Assembly (NCBI RefSeq): GCF_900604345.1
Contig: NZ_LR026983.1
Location: forward strand, 1,550,001 to 1,614,000
Reading direction: 5' to 3'
DNA from: Maliibacterium massiliense
GTDB lineage: Bacteria > Bacillota > Clostridia > Christensenellales > Maliibacteriaceae
Length of the DNA stretch: 64,000 nt
Shown: piece by piece, positions 62,578 through 64,000 of the stretch
Layout of the letters: the number at the start of each line of letters is the position of its first letter
Numbering within the stretch: the stretch's first letter is position 1
Notes under the pieces: generated by a model
The model's input: only the letters and a program-made list of their open reading frames with translations
Databases searched by the model: none
Told to the model about the DNA's origin: nothing
Made by a program: the position numbers and the translations under genes

Positions 62578-63252
62578 TTATTGCTGGATGTTGAAGCTCG
62601 GCGGCTGCCGCTTGGCAGGGTCGAAGTTCTGTCCACCCGGTTTGGAAAGGTCAAAGTAGATGCGGGAATCAGCTGTCTCGCCCCAGTGCTGCTGGGAACC
62701 CGCGCTGTCCTGGATGCGGTTGAACGCCTCGCGGAACATCGTGTTGTGCGCTTCCTCGCGGTTGAGCAGAAAATCGATGGTCTCGCGCACGCCCTTGTCG
62801 TTGATCTGCCGGTACAGGTACTGATAGACCACCTTGGCGCGCTGCTCGGAGGCGATGTCCGAGAGGATATCCGCGGCCAGATCGCCCGTCTCGTTGACGT
62901 AGGCGGCGGTCCACAGATAGCCCGAGGCATTGGCAAGCATGGGCGTCAGGCCGGAGAGCACGTGCGCCTCCACGTTGCCGATGGTGGCGTTCTTTGCGTC
63001 GATGGTGTGCCCGTTGAGCAGGTTGACTGCGTGGGCCACCATCTCCATGTGGCAGAGCTCCTCGGCGGCAACGTCCAGGAACAGGTCCTTGATCTCCGGA
63101 TCCTTGATGCGCAGGCTCTGGGAAAAATACTGCATGGCGGCCTTAAGCTCGCCCTGCGGCCCGCCCAGCTGCTCCTGCAGCAGTGCGGCGTAGTTGGGGT
63201 TGGGTGCGTCTACGCGCACCTCGTGCAACAGCTTTTTTTCGTGTTTGAACAT
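62578..63252 (-). CDS. Manganese catalase family protein (CotJC-like)
   Basis: 224 residues, a ferritin-like di-manganese protein. The metal ligands lie in GELKAAMQYFSQ (Glu), DVAAEELCHMEMV (E-E-x2-H), DIASEQRAKVVYQ and NREEAHNTMF. The ATG at 63261 sits directly on AAAGGAGGG, while the ATG at 63252 lies 9 bases away and gives the usual start MFKHEKKLLHEV, so that one is used. It destroys hydrogen peroxide without haem or forms part of a coat, as CotJC does. Followed by its terminator. Confidence 0.93.
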   Translation of the reverse strand: MFKHEKKLLHEVRVDAPNPNYAALLQEQLGGPQGELKAAMQYFSQSLRIKDPEIKDLFLDVAAEELCHMEMVAHAVNLLNGHTIDAKNATIGNVEAHVLSGLTPMLANASGYLWTAAYVNETGDLAADILSDIASEQRAKVVYQYLYRQINDKGVRETIDFLLNREEAHNTMFREAFNRIQDSAGSQQHWGETADSRIYFDLSKPGGQNFDPAKRQPPSFNIQQ

Positions 63253-63327
63253 TTTTCGCATCCCTCCTTTGCGCCTGCTTAGTATGCGCGAAAAGCGCGG
63301 CGTCTATGATAGGAGGAGGGGCACAAG

Positions 63328-63360
63328 GAAAAAACAGGCGGCTTTTTGCCGCCTGTTTTT
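63328..63360 (-). terminator. Intrinsic terminator after aroE
   Basis: AAAAACAGGCGGC and GCCGCCTGTTTTT form a 13-bp stem with a short T loop; T runs exist on both strands. Confidence 0.88.
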
Positions 63361-63401
63361 GTTTTGCCAAATTTTTTTGATTGTTTTTTGCGCGGCGCCG
63401 C

Positions 63402-64000
63402 TCAAAGCTGCTGCAGCGCGCGCAGCATCGCGCCCGTATCCGCCTTTTTGCCGGTCCACAGGCGGATGCCCAGCGCGCCCTGGTGCACCAGCATGCCCAA
63501 CCCATCGCAGGTGGTGGCGCCCTGCGCCTTTGCGGCGTCCAGAAAAGGCGTCTGCGCTGGATTGGGGATGATGTCCTGCACCAGCATGCCGGCCGTGATG
63601 TCCGCATAGCAGATGTCCGGCCTGCTTGCATCGGGGTACAGGCCGATATTTGTTGCGTTGATCAGGATATCGCACGCGGGGATGTGCACGCCCGCCGTCC
63701 AGGGGATATATCGCGCGTCGCAGCCCGTCTGTGCGCGCACGCAGCCCGCCAGCGCAAGCCCTGCTTCCTCGGTGCGGTTGATGATGACGATGGACGCGCA
63801 GCCCGCAAGCGCGCACTCCACGCAGATGGCACGCGCCGCGCCGCCCGCGCCCAGCACCACAAGGCGTTTATCCGCAAGCGAGACGCCGCGGCTCTGCATG
63901 CCCAGCACAAAGCCCTTGCCGTCGGTGTTTTCGCCGTGCAGCTTGCCGTTTTTGATGACGACGGTGTTGATCGCGCCGATGATGCGCGCGCTTGCGCCCA
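63402..64000 (-). CDS. aroE: Shikimate dehydrogenase (5' part outside the window)
   Basis: The last 199 or so residues of AroE; the start lies beyond the right edge. Seen are GAINTVV followed by LHGENTDGKGF (substrate-binding Asn and Asp), the NADP Rossmann motif VLGAGGAARAI with INRTEEA, and the C-terminal NATNIGLYPDASRPDI. It reduces 3-dehydroshikimate in aromatic amino acid synthesis. The full enzyme would have about 280-290 residues. Confidence 0.95.
   Translation of the reverse strand, partial: GASARIIGAINTVVIKNGKLHGENTDGKGFVLGMQSRGVSLADKRLVVLGAGGAARAICVECALAGCASIVIINRTEEAGLALAGCVRAQTGCDARYIPWTAGVHIPACDILINATNIGLYPDASRPDICYADITAGMLVQDIIPNPAQTPFLDAAKAQGATTCDGLGMLVHQGALGIRLWTGKKADTGAMLRALQQL

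Noticed and set aside
62292..62594. Plus-strand frame of 100 codons between mutT and the Mn-catalase gene
   Set aside because: No ribosome site, overlaps the minus-strand terminator and has Arg/Ala/Cys-rich random composition.

Overview
The window reads as chromosomal DNA of a GC-rich member of the Bacillota, class Clostridia (by eye roughly 60 percent GC). The signs are strong AGGAGG-type ribosome sites, many GTG and TTG starts, the order secG-rnr-smpB-ssrA, a CggR-type regulator heading pgk-tpiA-gpmI, a Rex repressor, VanW, DUF378, CpXC and Spx/ArsC-type proteins, and meso-diaminopimelate dehydrogenase. The genus cannot be fixed from sequence reading alone. No tRNA, rRNA, CRISPR array, transposase, integrase or phage gene was seen. 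The one RNA gene is tmRNA.

Layout. 0-8 kb: thioredoxin reductase, GlmM, diaminopimelate dehydrogenase, then a sugar-acid group made of a frameshifted zinc alcohol dehydrogenase, 6-phosphogluconate dehydrogenase and a LarA-type nickel racemase/epimerase. 8-18 kb: small metabolic and membrane genes, a DNA methyltransferase without a visible restriction partner, glycerol dehydrogenase, and an ABC-F ATPase with exonuclease III on the minus strand. 18-29 kb: Rex, a VanW protein, pyrophosphatase, an Lrp regulator coupled to an aminotransferase, rhomboid protease, MFS transporter, DUF362 ferredoxin protein, then a cluster of zinc-ribbon membrane proteins (one of them broken) with a dispanin-like and a DUF2752 protein. 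29-36 kb: TrmL, Na/phosphate cotransporter, three copies of an intergenic repeat, and the glycolytic operon cggR-pgk-tpiA-gpmI, which lacks gap and eno. 37-44 kb: ferritin-like/VIT1 iron exporter, LytTR-DUF3021 pair, an oxidoreductase, then secG, RNase R, SmpB and tmRNA, a trans-translation and RNA quality-control block. 44-51 kb: a gene-poor stretch with several hairpins and a 98-bp tandem repeat array, then the MoxR-DUF58-transglutaminase operon (last gene frameshifted) and glutamyl-Q tRNA(Asp) synthetase. 51-58 kb: two gene remnants abutting at one point, a CymR/IscR-like Rrf2 regulator with palindromic promoter next to cysK, a glycosyltransferase, a sugar kinase and a sugar-binding lipoprotein. 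58-64 kb: a repair and redox group (AlkD-type glycosylase, MsrAB, Spx/ArsC-like, Nudix, manganese catalase) and the 3' part of aroE.

How it works together: much of the window is housekeeping (glycolysis, cell wall precursors, protein export, ribosome rescue, cysteine synthesis) with redox control (Rex, TrxB, MsrAB, Mn-catalase) suited to an anaerobe. The least explained parts are non-coding: the 98-bp tandem array (44.9-45.3 kb), the triplicated element ahead of cggR (31.2-31.4 kb) and the hairpin-rich stretch behind tmRNA (43.8-44.1 kb). Three genes carry frameshifts. Two of these fit the loss or gain of one GC dinucleotide and one fits homopolymer indels, so sequencing error must be excluded before calling them pseudogenes.
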